Shown here piece after piece: positions 52,197-62,872 of a stretch of DNA of 64,000 nucleotides (position 1 is the first letter of the stretch; each line of letters opens with the position of its first letter). A model generated the notes under the pieces. That model was not told the DNA's origin and did not search any database. It was given only the letters and a program-made list of their open reading frames with translations. Origin of the DNA: Pantoea eucrina (lineage in GTDB: Bacteria > Pseudomonadota > Gammaproteobacteria > Enterobacterales > Enterobacteriaceae); the NCBI RefSeq assembly GCF_001691555.1, contig NZ_MAYN01000008.1, forward strand, positions 49,744 to 113,743, in the 5' to 3' direction. A program made the translations under genes and the position numbers.

Positions 52197-52973
52197 ATGA
52201 GCAATCCACTGATCATTAAACTGGGCGGCGTACTGCTGGATAGCGAAGAAGCACTGGCCCGGCTGTTTGATGCGCTGCTGGCGTATCGTAATGAACATCA
52301 GCGTCCGCTGGTGATTGTGCACGGCGGCGGCTGTCTGGTCGACGAACTGATGAAAAAGCTCGCGCTGCCGGTGAAAAAGAAAGATGGCCTGCGCGTTACA
52401 CCCGCCGATCAAATCGACATTATTACCGGCGCGCTGGCGGGCACTGCGAATAAAACGCTGCTGGCGTGGGCAACCCGTTACGGCATTAATGCTGTCGGGC
52501 TGTGTCTGGGCGATGCCGGACTGGTCAGCGTCGCGCAGTTTGATGAAGAGCTGGGGCATGTCGGGCAGGCCACGCCGGGCAACCCTGCGCTGCTGAATAC
52601 GCTGCTTAATGCAGGCTATATGCCGGTTATCAGCTCAATTGGCATCACTGCCGGCGGAGCGCTGATGAATGTGAATGCCGATCAGGCAGCGACGGCGCTG
52701 GCAGCCACTATCGGAGCCGATCTGGTGCTGCTCTCTGACGTCAGCGGCATTCTCGACGGCAAAGGCCAGCGCATCGCTGAAATGACCGCAGCGAAAGCGG
52801 AACAGCTGATTGCGCAGGGCATTATTACCGACGGTATGATTGTTAAAGTCAACGCTGCGCTGGATGCGGCACGCACGCTGGGCCGTCCGGTCGATATCGC
52901 CAGCTGGCGCCATGCTGAGCAGCTGCCCGACCTTTTCAACGGCGTGTCGATTGGCACCCGGATTCTCGCATAA
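52197..52973 (+). CDS. argB: Acetylglutamate kinase ArgB
   Basis: A 258-residue amino-acid kinase phosphorylating N-acetylglutamate. [20 protein letters not shown] begins the ATP lobe, [17 protein letters not shown] binds acetylglutamate, and [21 protein letters not shown] binds the nucleotide. No N-terminal regulatory extension is present, in line with the arginine-insensitive linear-pathway enzyme. Fourteen bases separate it from argG. Confidence 0.98.
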   Translation: MSNPLIIKLGGVLLDSEEALARLFDALLAYRNEHQRPLVIVHGGGCLVDELMKKLALPVKKKDGLRVTPADQIDIITGALAGTANKTLLAWATRYGINAVGLCLGDAGLVSVAQFDEELGHVGQATPGNPALLNTLLNAGYMPVISSIGITAGGALMNVNADQAATALAATIGADLVLLSDVSGILDGKGQRIAEMTAAKAEQLIAQGIITDGMIVKVNAALDAARTLGRPVDIASWRHAEQLPDLFNGVSIGTRILA

Positions 52974-52987
52974 TCAAGGATTAAGAC

Positions 52988-54205
52988 ATGAGCACGCAAA
53001 ACATTAAAAAAATCGTTCTGGCCTACTCAGGCGGCCTCGATACCTCAGCCATCATTCCATGGCTGAAAGAGAACTACGGCGGCTGCGAAGTTGTGGCGTT
53101 TGTCGCCAATATTGGTCAGGACCCGGCCGACCTGGAAGGCGTTGAGAAAAAAGCGCTGCAGTCGGGCGCATCTGAATGTCACGTAGTGGATCTGCGTGAA
53201 GAGTTCATCAGCGATTACGTCTATCCGGTGCTGCAGACCGGTGCCCTGTATGAAGGCACCTATCTGCTGGGCACGTCAATGGCGCGTCCTATCATTGCTA
53301 AAGCGCAGGTTGAACTGGCGCTGAAAGTGGGTGCTGACGCGCTGTGCCACGGCGCAACCGGTAAAGGCAACGACCAGGTGCGTTTCGAAACCACCTATAC
53401 CGCGCTGGCACCACAGCTTAAAGTTGTTGCGCCATGGCGCGAGTGGGATCTGCGTTCGCGTGAGGCGCTGCTCGACTATCTGAAAGAGCGCAATATCCCG
53501 ACGACCGCGTCGCTGGAGAAGATCTACAGCCGCGATGAGAACGCGTGGCATATCTCCACCGAAGGTGGCGTGCTGGAAAGTCCGTGGAATGCACCGAATA
53601 AAGATTGCTGGGTATGGACCGTGGATCCGCTTGAAGCGCCGGACCAGCCGGAAAATGTCACCGTGACCGTTGAAAAAGGCTGCGTGGTTGCCGTAAACGG
53701 CGAGCAGCTGAGCCCGTTCCAGTGCCTGGAAAAACTGAATGTACTGGGTGCAAAACATGGCGTTGGCCGGATCGATATCGTGGAAAACCGTCTGGTCGGC
53801 ATTAAATCACGCGGCTGCTATGAAACCCCCGGCGGTACTATCATGGTGAACGCACTGCGTGCGGTTGAGCAGCTGGTGCTGGATCGCGACAGCTTCAAAT
53901 GGCGTGAGCAGCTGGGCCAGGAGATGTCTTACGTGGTTTATGATGGTCGCTGGTTCGCACCGCTGCGCCAGTCTATTCAGGCAGCGGCAGCCTCGCTGGC
54001 GGAAGAGGTTAACGGCGAAGTGGTTCTGCAGCTCTACAAAGGTCAGGCAACGGCGATTCAGAAAAAATCTGCTAACAGCCTCTACTCAGAAGAGTTCGCT
54101 ACCTTTGGTGAAGATGAAGTGTATGACCATCGTCACGCGGGCGGCTTTATTCGCCTGTTCTCCCTCTCTTCACGCATTCGTGCGCTGAACGAGCAGAAGA
54201 AGTAA
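52988..54205 (+). CDS. argG: Argininosuccinate synthase ArgG (short type)
   Basis: A 405-residue enzyme condensing citrulline and aspartate with [20 protein letters not shown] is the PP-loop ATP site; [19 protein letters not shown] and [13 protein letters not shown] are substrate-binding segments. This is the roughly 400-residue type; the E. coli enzyme is longer (about 447) and its gene lies elsewhere. Here it sits inside the arg cluster, so the path from acetylglutamate onward is under one ArgR-controlled region. A terminator-like hairpin follows. Confidence 0.98.
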   Translation: MSTQNIKKIVLAYSGGLDTSAIIPWLKENYGGCEVVAFVANIGQDPADLEGVEKKALQSGASECHVVDLREEFISDYVYPVLQTGALYEGTYLLGTSMARPIIAKAQVELALKVGADALCHGATGKGNDQVRFETTYTALAPQLKVVAPWREWDLRSREALLDYLKERNIPTTASLEKIYSRDENAWHISTEGGVLESPWNAPNKDCWVWTVDPLEAPDQPENVTVTVEKGCVVAVNGEQLSPFQCLEKLNVLGAKHGVGRIDIVENRLVGIKSRGCYETPGGTIMVNALRAVEQLVLDRDSFKWREQLGQEMSYVVYDGRWFAPLRQSIQAAAASLAEEVNGEVVLQLYKGQATAIQKKSANSLYSEEFATFGEDEVYDHRHAGGFIRLFSLSSRIRALNEQKK

Positions 54206-54228
54206 GCACGCAGCAGCAGTTATGCAAG

Positions 54229-54249
54229 GGCGGCTCAGGCCGCCTTTTT
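54229..54249 (+). terminator. Terminator-like hairpin between argG and argH
   Basis: Stem GGCGGC / GCCGCC with TCAG loop and five T residues, 23 bp after argG and 25 bp before argH. It should reduce or block read-through into argH unless relieved. Confidence 0.75.
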
Positions 54250-54273
54250 CAACACGATTTCAGGAGCAAGCAG

Positions 54274-55647
54274 ATGGCACTTTGGGGCGGACGGTTTTCG
54301 CAGGCAGCAGATCAGCGGTTTAAACAGTTTAATGATTCACTGCGTTTTGATTATCGCCTGGCGGAGCAGGACATCACCGGCTCTGTGGCGTGGTCAAAAG
54401 CGCTGGTGACCGTAAACGTTTTAACCCAGGCGGAACAGCAGCAGCTTGAGGCAGCGCTGAACGAACTGCTGGCGGACGTACGTGCTAATCCGTCGCAGAT
54501 CCTTGAAAGCGATGCAGAAGATATTCACAGCTGGGTCGAGGGCAAACTGATCGATAAGGTCGGCGCGCTGGGTAAAAAGCTGCATACCGGTCGCAGCCGT
54601 AACGACCAGGTTGCCACCGATCTGAAGCTCTGGTGTAAAGAGCAGGTTGCCCTGCTGCTGGATGCCACGCGTCAGCTGCAGAGTGCGCTGGTGACAACGG
54701 CAGAAGCGAATCAGGATGCCGTCATGCCGGGCTATACGCATCTGCAGCGCGCGCAGCCGGTGACGTTTGCCCACTGGTGTCTGGCGTATACCGAAATGCT
54801 GGCGCGTGACGAGAGCCGTCTGCAGGATACGCTGAAGCGGCTGGATGTCAGCCCGCTGGGCTGCGGAGCGCTGGCCGGTACCGCTTATGAGATTGACCGC
54901 GAGCAGCTGGCGGGCTGGCTCGGTTTTGCGTCGGCAACGCGTAACAGCCTGGATACCGTATCCGATCGCGATCACGTGCTGGAACTGCTCTCTGATGCGT
55001 CAATCGGCATGGTGCACCTGTCGCGCTTTGCGGAAGACCTGATTTTCTTTAATACGGGCGAGGCGGGTTTCGTCGAGCTGTCCGATAAAGTGACGTCAGG
55101 CTCATCGCTGATGCCGCAAAAGAAAAACCCTGATGCGCTGGAGCTGATCCGCGGTAAATGCGGCCGTGTACAGGGCGCACTGACCGGCATGATGATGACG
55201 CTAAAAGGCCTGCCGCTGGCCTACAACAAAGATATGCAGGAAGATAAAGAGGGGCTGTTTGACGCGCTGGATACCTGGCTCGACTGTCTGCATATGTCAG
55301 TGCTGGTTCTGGACGGCATTCAGGTTAAACGTCCGCGTTGTCAGGAAGCCGCTGAGCAGGGCTACGCCAATGCCACCGAGCTGGCAGACTATCTGGTTGC
55401 GAAAGGCGTGCCGTTCCGCGAGGCGCACCACATTGTGGGAGAGGCGGTGGTCGCGGCTATCCAGCATGGCGTGGCGCTGGAGGCACTGAGCCTGGCACAG
55501 CTGAAACAGTTCAGTGACGTCATTGAAGAGGATGTCTATCCGGTGCTTTCGCTGCAGTCCTGCCTCGAAAAGCGTAACGCGCGCGGCGGTGTTGCACCGC
55601 AGCAGGTCGCCCTGGCAATCCGTGAAGCACAGGCGCGCCTGCAATAG
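54274..55647 (+). CDS. argH: Argininosuccinate lyase ArgH
   Basis: A 457-residue fumarase-superfamily lyase splitting argininosuccinate into arginine and fumarate. [45 protein letters not shown] and the mobile catalytic loop [20 protein letters not shown] are the three superfamily signatures. Length equals E. coli. Its ribosome site lies just past the argG hairpin. Confidence 0.98.
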   Translation: MALWGGRFSQAADQRFKQFNDSLRFDYRLAEQDITGSVAWSKALVTVNVLTQAEQQQLEAALNELLADVRANPSQILESDAEDIHSWVEGKLIDKVGALGKKLHTGRSRNDQVATDLKLWCKEQVALLLDATRQLQSALVTTAEANQDAVMPGYTHLQRAQPVTFAHWCLAYTEMLARDESRLQDTLKRLDVSPLGCGALAGTAYEIDREQLAGWLGFASATRNSLDTVSDRDHVLELLSDASIGMVHLSRFAEDLIFFNTGEAGFVELSDKVTSGSSLMPQKKNPDALELIRGKCGRVQGALTGMMMTLKGLPLAYNKDMQEDKEGLFDALDTWLDCLHMSVLVLDGIQVKRPRCQEAAEQGYANATELADYLVAKGVPFREAHHIVGEAVVAAIQHGVALEALSLAQLKQFSDVIEEDVYPVLSLQSCLEKRNARGGVAPQQVALAIREAQARLQ

Positions 55648-55683
55648 CTAATTCCGGCCGCTGCCGCTGGTTTGATGCGCCAT

Positions 55684-55903
55684 AAAAAAAGCGGGCTTTA
55701 TAAAAAAGCCCGCTAACCTCTGGCTTCGGAATTGCATATTTTTATAGGCACATCATCAGTGTACCGGCACTCCCCGCCAGCACAGTGATTGGGTTCAGCA
55801 AAACAGATTTGCTGCATAAAAAGCGTTTTTTATAAAAGCGTTCAGGCCCGGCACACGTTCAGCAAATAAATAAATTTCTCCACAAATGCATGGGCTTAAA
55901 TCA
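55684..55903 (-). ncRNA. Candidate small RNA at the oxyS position, divergent from oxyR
   Basis: No gene is visible in the 351 bp between argH and oxyR, yet on the minus strand there is a strong rho-independent terminator: stem AGCGGGCTT-type arms at 55690-55698 and 55706-55714 followed by seven T residues (55684-55690). On the plus strand the hairpin has no T run, so it does not serve argH. A minus-strand -10-like TAATAG (plus 55911-55916) near the OxyR sites resembles the oxyS promoter position. A transcript from about 55903 would be about 220 nt, twice E. coli OxyS; the start is a guess. The word TTTGCTGAAC occurs twice within it. Confidence 0.4.
55690..55714 (-). terminator. Minus-strand intrinsic terminator between argH and oxyR
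   Basis: Nine-base-pair GC-rich stem with a 7-base AT loop and a T7 tail on the minus strand only. It faces transcripts coming leftwards from the oxyR promoter region. Confidence 0.85.
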
Positions 55904-55930
55904 GTGAGCGCTATTATTCCCGTGCATGTC

Positions 55931-55979
55931 TTGATAGGGCCAATCGTTCGTTGCTATTCTATCTATCGCCACGGGCTAT
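55931..55979. promoter_or_regulatory. oxyR promoter with OxyR-binding region
   Basis: For oxyR, TTGATA (55931-55936) and TATTCT (55955-55960) are separated by 18 bp. Overlapping them, ATAG (55934), CTAT (55954), CTAT (55963) and CTAT (55976) occur at roughly helical spacing, matching the tetranucleotide pattern of OxyR sites. This fits OxyR autorepression. Confidence 0.65.
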
Positions 55980-55998
55980 CGTGGTTTGGAGGATATTA

Positions 55999-56916
55999 AT
56001 GAACATTCGCGATCTCGAGTATCTGGTTTCACTTGCGGAACACCGCCATTTTCGCCGCGCCGCTGATGCCTGTCATGTCAGTCAGCCGACCCTGAGCGGG
56101 CAGATCCGTAAGCTGGAAGATGAACTGGGCGTCATGCTGCTGGAACGTACCAGCCGTAAAGTATTGTTCACCCAGGCAGGATTGCTGCTGGTTGATCAGG
56201 CGCGAACCGTACTGCGTGAGGTTAAGGTCCTGAAAGAGATGGCCAGCCAGCAGGGTGAAGCGATGTCCGGACCGCTGCATATCGGGCTGATCCCCACGAC
56301 CGGCCCCTATCTGCTGCCCAATATTATTCCTATGCTGCATCAGACTTTCCCAAAGCTGGAGATGTATCTGCATGAAGCACAGACTCAGCAACTGCTGGCA
56401 CAGCTCGACAGCGGGAAACTCGACTGCGCTATTCTGGCGCTGGTTAAAGAGAGTGAAGCCTTTATTGAAGTGCCGCTGTTTGATGAGCCCATGAAGCTGG
56501 CGGTCTACCAGGATCACCCGTGGCACGATCGCGATCGCGTCCCGATGTCCGATCTGGCGGGTGAAAAACTGCTGATGCTGGAAGATGGTCACTGCCTGCG
56601 CGATCAGGCGATGGGCTTCTGCTTTGAGGCGGGCGCTGATGAAGATACCCATTTCCGCGCCACCAGTCTGGAAACGCTGCGTAATATGGTGGCGGCCGGC
56701 AGCGGCATTACGCTACTGCCTTCGCTGGCGGTGCCTAAAGAGCGCGTGCGCGACGGCGTCTGCTATCTGCCCTGTTATAAACCGGTGCCGCAGCGCACTA
56801 TCGCGCTGGTTTACCGGCCGGGTTCGCCTCTGCGCAGCCGCTATGAGCAGCTGGCAGAAGCAATCAAAACCCATATGCAGGGCCATTTTGACGCCGCGTT
56901 AAAACAGGCGGTTTAA
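55999..56916 (+). CDS. oxyR: Hydrogen peroxide-sensing regulator OxyR
   Basis: A 305-residue LysR-family activator of peroxide defence. The N-terminal HTH is [40 protein letters not shown]. Cys-199 and Cys-208 ([15 protein letters not shown]) are exactly at the redox disulfide positions of E. coli OxyR. ATG 55999 follows GGAGGATATTA. Its 3' end overlaps convergent sthA by 18 bp. Confidence 0.98.
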   Translation: MNIRDLEYLVSLAEHRHFRRAADACHVSQPTLSGQIRKLEDELGVMLLERTSRKVLFTQAGLLLVDQARTVLREVKVLKEMASQQGEAMSGPLHIGLIPTTGPYLLPNIIPMLHQTFPKLEMYLHEAQTQQLLAQLDSGKLDCAILALVKESEAFIEVPLFDEPMKLAVYQDHPWHDRDRVPMSDLAGEKLLMLEDGHCLRDQAMGFCFEAGADEDTHFRATSLETLRNMVAAGSGITLLPSLAVPKERVRDGVCYLPCYKPVPQRTIALVYRPGSPLRSRYEQLAEAIKTHMQGHFDAALKQAV

Positions 56917-58299
56917 TCCGTTCAGCGCGGCTACACGATAGGCTTCAGCCATGGTGGGGTAGTTAAAGGTGGTATTCACGAAGTACTCAATCGTGTTACC
57001 GCCGTTTTTCTGCTCCATAATGGCCTGGCCGATGTGAATGATCTCCGCCGCGCGCTCACCAAAGCAGTGGATCCCCAGAATCTCTTTTGTCTCGCGGTGA
57101 AACAGGATTTTCAGGCTGCCGACGTGCATGCCAACAATCTGCGCGCGTGCCAGATGCTTAAACTGCGCACGGCCTACTTCATAAGGCACTTTCATTGCGG
57201 TCAGCTGCTGCTCTGTTTTTCCGACTGAACTGATTTCAGGGATGGTATAGATACCGGTCGGGATATCTTCGATCAGATGCGCACTCGCTTCACCTTTGAT
57301 GATCGCCTGAGCGGCAATGCGTCCCTGATCGTAAGCGGCGGAAGCCAGACTCGGATAGCCAATCACATCGCCCACGGCATAAATGTGCGGCTGCGCGGTC
57401 TGATACATGCTGTTAACTTTCAGCAGGCCGCGTCCATCGGCTTCCAGACCCACGTTCTCCAGCGAAAGCGAGTCGGTATTCCCGGTCCGGCCATTGGCAT
57501 ACAGCAGACAATCCGCTTTCACTTTTTTGCCTGACTTCAGATGCATAATCACGCCATCACTGACGCCTTCGATCTTCTCAAATTCCTCGTTGTGACGGAT
57601 CACCACGCCGCTGTTCCAGAAGTGGTAAGAGAGAGAGTCGGACATCTCCTGATCGAGAAACGCCAGCAGACGATCGCGGGTGTTAATGAGATCGACCTTG
57701 ACGTTAAGACCCCGGAAGATAGAGGCGTATTCACAACCAATGACGCCGGCACCATAGATAATCACATGACCCGGTTCATGATGCAGGTTCAGAATGGAGT
57801 CGGAATCGTAAATGCGCGGATGCGTAAAGTCGACGTCGGCCGGATGGTAGGGACGTGAGCCGCAGGCAATGACAAATTTTTCTGCCGTCAGCTGCTCGCG
57901 AGTGCCATCAGGCTGCTCCACCTCTATCGTGTTGGCATCCACAAAGTGCGCGTCGCCCTGATAGAGTTCGCAGCGGTTGCGCTCATAAAAACCCTGGCGC
58001 ATGGCAGTCTGCTGGCTGATAACGTTCTCGGTGTGATTGAGTATGTCAGCGAACGAAGAGCGGAGAAGACGGGTGTGATCGCTGTAGAGCGGGTTCTGAT
58101 TAAATTCAATGATGCGGCTGACAGCATGACGCAGCGCTTTGGAGGGAATGGTTCCCCAGTGTGTACAACCGCCGCCAATGTTGTGGTAGCGTTCGATCAC
58201 TGCGATGCGCGCTCCCTGCTTGACCAGCCCCATCGCCGCACCTTCGCCGCCCGGACCGGAGCCAATCACAATGGCATCGTAATCGTAAGACTTTTGCAT
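56899..58299 (-). CDS. sthA: Soluble pyridine nucleotide transhydrogenase SthA
   Basis: A 466-residue FAD flavoprotein exchanging reducing equivalents between NADPH and NAD+. [17 protein letters not shown] is the FAD motif, [19 protein letters not shown] the NAD(P) motif. In [15 protein letters not shown] the first redox Cys (Cys-45) is kept while the second of the disulfide-reductase pair is Thr-50, typical of this enzyme. Start at 58299 matches E. coli; a reading to 58326 adds nine residues without support. Confidence 0.98.
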   Translation of the reverse strand: MQKSYDYDAIVIGSGPGGEGAAMGLVKQGARIAVIERYHNIGGGCTHWGTIPSKALRHAVSRIIEFNQNPLYSDHTRLLRSSFADILNHTENVISQQTAMRQGFYERNRCELYQGDAHFVDANTIEVEQPDGTREQLTAEKFVIACGSRPYHPADVDFTHPRIYDSDSILNLHHEPGHVIIYGAGVIGCEYASIFRGLNVKVDLINTRDRLLAFLDQEMSDSLSYHFWNSGVVIRHNEEFEKIEGVSDGVIMHLKSGKKVKADCLLYANGRTGNTDSLSLENVGLEADGRGLLKVNSMYQTAQPHIYAVGDVIGYPSLASAAYDQGRIAAQAIIKGEASAHLIEDIPTGIYTIPEISSVGKTEQQLTAMKVPYEVGRAQFKHLARAQIVGMHVGSLKILFHRETKEILGIHCFGERAAEIIHIGQAIMEQKNGGNTIEYFVNTTFNYPTMAEAYRVAALNGLNRLF

Positions 58300-58492
58300 A
58301 CCAGTACGTCCTATTCTTCTATACATTTTTACAACGAGATTCTAACATCTCGCCGCGCACATCTGAATTCTAACAGTGAAAAATGCAGAAGTTTGACAAT
58401 CAGTGAGGTTAACAGGCGGTGACAAAGTTTGCCCGGCTGTACGCTGAAAAGTTTGTTATAGTGAGCGCCTGATTACTCACAAGGCCGCAAAA

Positions 58493-59137
58493 ATGGGCGT
58501 TCGGGCGCAACAAAAAGAACGTACAAGACGTTCGCTGATTGAAGCTGCATTCAGTCAGCTTAGTGCAGAAAGGAGTTTTGCCAGCCTGAGTTTACGCGAA
58601 GTGGCACGTGAAGCCGGCATTGCCCCTACCTCATTCTATCGTCATTTCCGTGATGTGGATGAGCTTGGACTGACCATGGTTGATGAGAGCGGGCTGATGC
58701 TGCGCCAGCTGATGCGCCAGGCGCGTCAGCGTATCGCGAAAGGTGGCAGCATCATTAAAACGTCGGTGGCAACCTTTATGGAGTTCATCGGCAACAACCC
58801 GAATGCGTTTCGGCTTCTGCTGCGTGAACGCTCCGGCACGTCTGCCGCCTTCCGCGCCGCTGTTGCCCGTGAGATTCAGCATTTTATTGCAGAACTGGCT
58901 GACTATCTGGAGCTGGAAAGCCGCATGCCGCGCAGCTTTACCGAAGCGCAGGCTGAAGCAATGGTGACCATTGTTTTTAGCGCCGGTGCTGAAGCGCTGG
59001 ATGTGGATCCTGACCAGCGGCGTAAGCTGGAAGAGCGGCTGGTACTGCAGCTGCGTATGATCGCCAAAGGCGCCTACTACTGGTATCGCCGGGAACAAGA
59101 ACGGCTGGCGGTAACCCTGGAAATCCCTGAAAAGTAA
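58493..59137 (+). CDS. fabR: Unsaturated fatty acid biosynthesis repressor FabR
   Basis: A 214-residue TetR-family repressor of fabA and fabB that senses the saturated/unsaturated acyl balance. [48 protein letters not shown] is the HTH domain; the ligand domain is near-identical in layout to E. coli up to [10 protein letters not shown]. The 193-bp gap to sthA contains no recognised operator. Followed after 18 bp by yijD. Confidence 0.97.
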   Translation: MGVRAQQKERTRRSLIEAAFSQLSAERSFASLSLREVAREAGIAPTSFYRHFRDVDELGLTMVDESGLMLRQLMRQARQRIAKGGSIIKTSVATFMEFIGNNPNAFRLLLRERSGTSAAFRAAVAREIQHFIAELADYLELESRMPRSFTEAQAEAMVTIVFSAGAEALDVDPDQRRKLEERLVLQLRMIAKGAYYWYRREQERLAVTLEIPEK

Positions 59138-59155
59138 CGTGATAAGGATAATGAA

Positions 59156-59512
59156 ATGATTGAGCAGCATCCTCGTGATAAAGGAACGTTATTACTGGCT
59201 TTTATCACTGGTTTAGCAATCAATGGCTCCTTTTCGGCGCTGTTCAGTACCTTTGTGCCGTTTTCCATTTTTCCGCTGATAGCGCTTGGGCTGTCAGCAT
59301 GGTGCCTGCATCAGCGTTATCTTAATCGCAATATGCCGGACGGCATGCCGTCACTGGCCGCGGCATTTTTCCTGCTGGGCATCCTGGTTTACAGCGCCAT
59401 GGTGCGTGCAGAATATCCGGATATCGGCTCAAACTTCATTCCTGTCATTCTGATGGTGGCGCTGGTGTTCTGGATTGGCACGCGTTTCCGTCGCGCCAGA
59501 AGCCGGCAGTAA
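59156..59512 (+). CDS. yijD: DUF1422 inner-membrane protein YijD
   Basis: A 118-residue protein with four hydrophobic segments (about residues 12-32, 36-54, 64-82, 92-110), member of the DUF1422 family, function unknown. Always found after fabR in Enterobacterales, which may hint at a membrane-lipid role. Ends at a bidirectional terminator facing trmA. Confidence 0.92.
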   Translation: MIEQHPRDKGTLLLAFITGLAINGSFSALFSTFVPFSIFPLIALGLSAWCLHQRYLNRNMPDGMPSLAAAFFLLGILVYSAMVRAEYPDIGSNFIPVILMVALVFWIGTRFRRARSRQ

Positions 59513-59513
59513 T

Positions 59514-59542
59514 AAAAAGGGAACCCGCGGGTTCCCTTTTTT
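59514..59542. terminator. Bidirectional terminator between yijD and trmA
   Basis: Stem AAGGGAACCC / GGGTTCCCTT with A5 before and T6 after; the plus-strand T run reaches the trmA stop codon. Confidence 0.9.
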
Positions 59543-60644
59543 ATGCTTTACGCGTCAGCACCACGCCGCATTCCATATGGTGGGTATAGGGGAACTGATC
59601 GAACAGCGCCAGCCGCTCAATCTGATGCGTGCCTGACAGTACAGCCAGATTGTCGCACAGCGTCTGCGGATTACAGGAGATGTACAGAATGCGCGGATAC
59701 GCCTGCACCATTTTTACCGTTTCATCATCCAGCCCGCTGCGTGGCGGATCGACAAAAATGGTCTCGCACTGATAGCTGCTGAGATCGATGCCTTCCAGCC
59801 GGTTAAAGGTGCGCACGCCGTTCATGGCTTGTGTAAATTCCTCTGCCGCCATACGAATAATCTGCACGTTATCGATCTGGTTCACGGCGATATTGTACTG
59901 GGCCGACGCCACCGAAGGTTTGGCAATCTCCGTTGCCAGCACGCGACGGAAATTACGCGCCAGCGCCAGCGAAAAGTTGCCGTTGCCGCAGTAAAGCTCC
60001 AGCAGATCGCCCCGCGACTGCTGCGTAACATCCAGCGCCCACTCCAGCATCTGAATGTTCATGGCAGCATTAGGCTGGGTAAAGCTGTTTTCCACCTGGC
60101 GGTAAATCATCTCTTTGCCCGCCACCGGCAGGCGCTCATCCACGTAGTCGCGATCCAGACAAATTTTGGTTTTGGTGGCGCGTCCAATCAGCTGCACGTC
60201 AAATCCTTTGGCGCGCAGCTGGTCACGCAGTGTGCTGGCGGCGGCATGCCACTCTTCTCCCAGCTTGCGATGATAGAGCAGCGAGATCACTATCTGGTTG
60301 CTCATCGTGGAGAGATAATCGATCTGGAATAGCTTGAAGCGCAGCACCTGATTATCGCGTATCGCTGCCATCATTTCAGGCATCATCTGGTTAATCAGTT
60401 CGCTGGCGGCCGGGAAGCTGTCCACGCGAATGCGCTGTTTGGTCCCCTGGTCGAAGATGATGTGATAGAGGTCGTCACCGTCGTGCCAGATGCGAAACTC
60501 GGCGCGCATACGGTAGTGACTGACCGGCGATCGGAACACCTCCACGTCAGGCGCGGTGAAAGGGGTCATCATCGCCTCTAAACGGCTGACTTTTTCAGCG
60601 AGTTGCGCGTCATACTGGTCAATCGGGAGCTGTTCGGGTGTCAT
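59541..60644 (-). CDS. trmA: tRNA (uracil-5-)-methyltransferase TrmA
   Basis: A 367-residue SAM-dependent enzyme that makes m5U54 in the T-loop of all tRNAs. [20 protein letters not shown] is the SAM motif, [13 protein letters not shown] the catalytic-site segment, and YISCNPQTL carries the nucleophilic Cys; [12 protein letters not shown] holds the general-base Glu. The start at 60644 (MTPEQLP) matches E. coli; a reading to 60689 is unsupported. Divergent from btuB. Confidence 0.98.
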   Translation of the reverse strand: MTPEQLPIDQYDAQLAEKVSRLEAMMTPFTAPDVEVFRSPVSHYRMRAEFRIWHDGDDLYHIIFDQGTKQRIRVDSFPAASELINQMMPEMMAAIRDNQVLRFKLFQIDYLSTMSNQIVISLLYHRKLGEEWHAAASTLRDQLRAKGFDVQLIGRATKTKICLDRDYVDERLPVAGKEMIYRQVENSFTQPNAAMNIQMLEWALDVTQQSRGDLLELYCGNGNFSLALARNFRRVLATEIAKPSVASAQYNIAVNQIDNVQIIRMAAEEFTQAMNGVRTFNRLEGIDLSSYQCETIFVDPPRSGLDDETVKMVQAYPRILYISCNPQTLCDNLAVLSGTHQIERLALFDQFPYTHHMECGVVLTRKA

Positions 60645-60771
60645 CTTCAATCCTGGTAATAAGCCTGCTTGCCGGGCGATTGTAGGCATTCAACTGCTGA
60701 TGTCCAGCCCAACCGAATGTCAGAAAGCGGGAGGGGTGGATCGGCAGCGGGCTTAACCGTAGACTGCGGCC

Positions 60772-60975
60772 GCCGGCCTCATTGAGTTAAAAGGGAATCC
60801 AGTGCAAATCTGGAGCTGACGCGCAGCGGTAAAAGAATGTCATGGTGATCGCCCAGGCAGACACTGTCCTGACGGACGGGAAGTCTTCACCATTTATGAT
60901 TCTCAGCCCGAAGACCTGCCGGTGTATCGTCGCAAACGCTGAGATCATCGCGTGCTATCGATCTCAGGCCTGCGG
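60772..60975 (+). promoter_or_regulatory. Adenosylcobalamin riboswitch of btuB
   Basis: The leader keeps the E. coli btuB riboswitch elements in order: GCCGGCCTCATTGAGTTAA, GGGAATCCAGTGCAAATCTG, GCTGACGCGCAGCGGTAA, GGGAAGTC near 60879, and the B12 box AGCCCGAAGACCTGCC at about 60906-60921, followed by a segment ending CCTGCGGCATCCGGCC before the ribosome site. Binding of adenosylcobalamin should block btuB translation. The region 60645-60771 upstream must hold both trmA and btuB promoters; I did not recognise them. Confidence 0.93.
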
Positions 60976-61006
60976 CATCCGGCCCGATCTTTTGGATGCT
61001 ACAACA

Positions 61007-62872
61007 ATGAAAATAACGTCTGCATCGCTGTTCGCCCTGAGTGCAACAGCGCTGTCGCTCTGGGCGCCCTCTGGCTATGCCCGGCAAAATGATAACACGC
61101 AGCTTGTCACCGCTAACCGCTTTCAGCAGCCGGTCAGCAGCGTGCTGGCACCGGGTGAGGTGATCACGCGGGAAGATATCGATCGCTGGCAGGCTAAATC
61201 GCTGACAGATGTCATGCGGCGCCTGCCGGGTGTGGATATTGCGCAAAACGGCGGTCCGGGCCAGACCAGTTACATCTATATCCGCGGTGCGGAAGCGCGC
61301 CATACGCTGGTGTTAATCGATGGTATTCCGCTGGCGAAGTCGGGGATCACCGGGATCGCTGACTTTAGCCAGATTCCGCTGGCGTTGATTCAGCGTATTG
61401 AGCTGATCCGCGGACCACGCTCCGCCGTTTACGGCGCCGATGCCATTGGTGGTGTGATTAACATAATCACTGAGAACAGCGAGCCAGGCGGACAGATAAC
61501 GGCGGGCCTCGGTTCAAATCGCTATCAGCAGTATGACGCTGCACTGCGACAAAAGGTGGGTGAAGATACGCTGGTAACCGCAGCGGGAGCCTTTCAGTCG
61601 ACGCGCGGCTACAACATCCAGCCACAGTCGGCTTACGCGGTTGATGGCGATCGCGATGGCTTTCGCAGTAAAACATTCTGGGCCGGTGTGAATCACCGTT
61701 TCAGCGACAGTTTATCCGCCTTCTTTCGCGGCTATGGCTACGGTAATAATAGTGCGTATGATGCAGGCTATCAGGACGGCAGTGATAAACGGCAGGTTTA
61801 TAATCACACCTATGAAGGTGGCATGAAGTTCAGTGAGGAGCGCTACTCTTCAGAATTGACCTACAGCTACCAGCGTTATAAAGACTATAACTATGCCAGC
61901 ACGCTTGGCCTTTATGGTCCCGGCACGTCGCTGGATGATATGAGCCAGCGCAATCTGCAGTGGGGTAATAGTGTCGCCATGGCAAATGGCACACTCAGCG
62001 CCGGCATCGACTGGCAGCAGCAAAAACTGGTGTCCCGCGATCGGTTCAATGCCGACAGCTATAGGCGTAATAACACCGGTTACTACCTGACCACGCAGCA
62101 GCAGTTCGATACGATTACGCTGGAAGGCGCCCTGCGCGGTGACGACAACAATCAGTTTGGCTGGAACGGCACGTGGCAGGCGGCAGCGGGATGGGCGTTT
62201 ATGCCTGATTATCGCCTGATTGTCTCCTACGGCACCGCATTTCAGGCGCCTACGCTGGGGCAGATGTATGGACAGAGTCGTCTGTTTATCGCGTCCAACC
62301 CTGCTCTCCGGGCTGAGAAGTCACATCAAATTGAAACCGGTATTGAAGGACTTAGCGGGCCGGTGGAGTGGCACCTCTACGTTTATCAAAATAAGATCAA
62401 TAACCTGATTGACTACAGAGCCGATGAAAACTTTGTTGGTACGTATTACAACGTACAGTCAGCGACGATAAAAGGCGTTGAGTGGAGCGGCAGTGCGGAT
62501 ACCGGCATCTTTACTCACCGCATTACGCTGCAGTATATCGATCCGCGCCGCGATCAGGATAATGAGGTGCTGGCACACCGCTCCCGTCAGCAATATAAGT
62601 ATCAGCTCGACTGGACAGCACTGGATGTTAATTTCGATCTCGCCTGGCAATATTTTGGTAAAAGCTACAACAACAATACCAACCAGTACGCAGCGACACA
62701 GCGGCGCATGCCAGGTTATACCCTGGTCGATTTCGCAGCTGCGTATCCGGTCACGTCTCATCTGACAGTTCGTGGTAAAATTGCCAATCTGTTGGATAAG
62801 GATTATGAGACGGTTTATGGCTATCGCACCCCTGGACGAGAATACTACCTTAGCGCCAGCTACAGCTTCTGA
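61007..62872 (+). CDS. btuB: TonB-dependent vitamin B12 outer-membrane transporter BtuB
   Basis: A 621-residue outer-membrane receptor for cobalamin. Signal peptide about residues 1-25 (ending SGYARQ); TonB-box-like NTQLVTANRF just after; plug domain (about 45-150) with RRLPGVDIAQNGGPGQTSYIYIRGAEARHTLVLIDGIPL; then a 22-stranded barrel ending in the aromatic LSASYSF. Start at 61007 fits the signal peptide; the open frame upstream is the riboswitch. Its 3' end overlaps murI by 56 bp. Confidence 0.97.
   Translation: MKITSASLFALSATALSLWAPSGYARQNDNTQLVTANRFQQPVSSVLAPGEVITREDIDRWQAKSLTDVMRRLPGVDIAQNGGPGQTSYIYIRGAEARHTLVLIDGIPLAKSGITGIADFSQIPLALIQRIELIRGPRSAVYGADAIGGVINIITENSEPGGQITAGLGSNRYQQYDAALRQKVGEDTLVTAAGAFQSTRGYNIQPQSAYAVDGDRDGFRSKTFWAGVNHRFSDSLSAFFRGYGYGNNSAYDAGYQDGSDKRQVYNHTYEGGMKFSEERYSSELTYSYQRYKDYNYASTLGLYGPGTSLDDMSQRNLQWGNSVAMANGTLSAGIDWQQQKLVSRDRFNADSYRRNNTGYYLTTQQQFDTITLEGALRGDDNNQFGWNGTWQAAAGWAFMPDYRLIVSYGTAFQAPTLGQMYGQSRLFIASNPALRAEKSHQIETGIEGLSGPVEWHLYVYQNKINNLIDYRADENFVGTYYNVQSATIKGVEWSGSADTGIFTHRITLQYIDPRRDQDNEVLAHRSRQQYKYQLDWTALDVNFDLAWQYFGKSYNNNTNQYAATQRRMPGYTLVDFAAAYPVTSHLTVRGKIANLLDKDYETVYGYRTPGREYYLSASYSF

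Noticed and set aside
55801..55860. Second terminator from AAAAGCG...TTTTTTATAAAAGCG
   Set aside because: The repeated words are direct, not inverted, so they do not form a stable stem.
60842..61006. Upstream extension of the btuB reading frame
   Set aside because: This stretch is the cobalamin riboswitch; the signal peptide starts at 61007.
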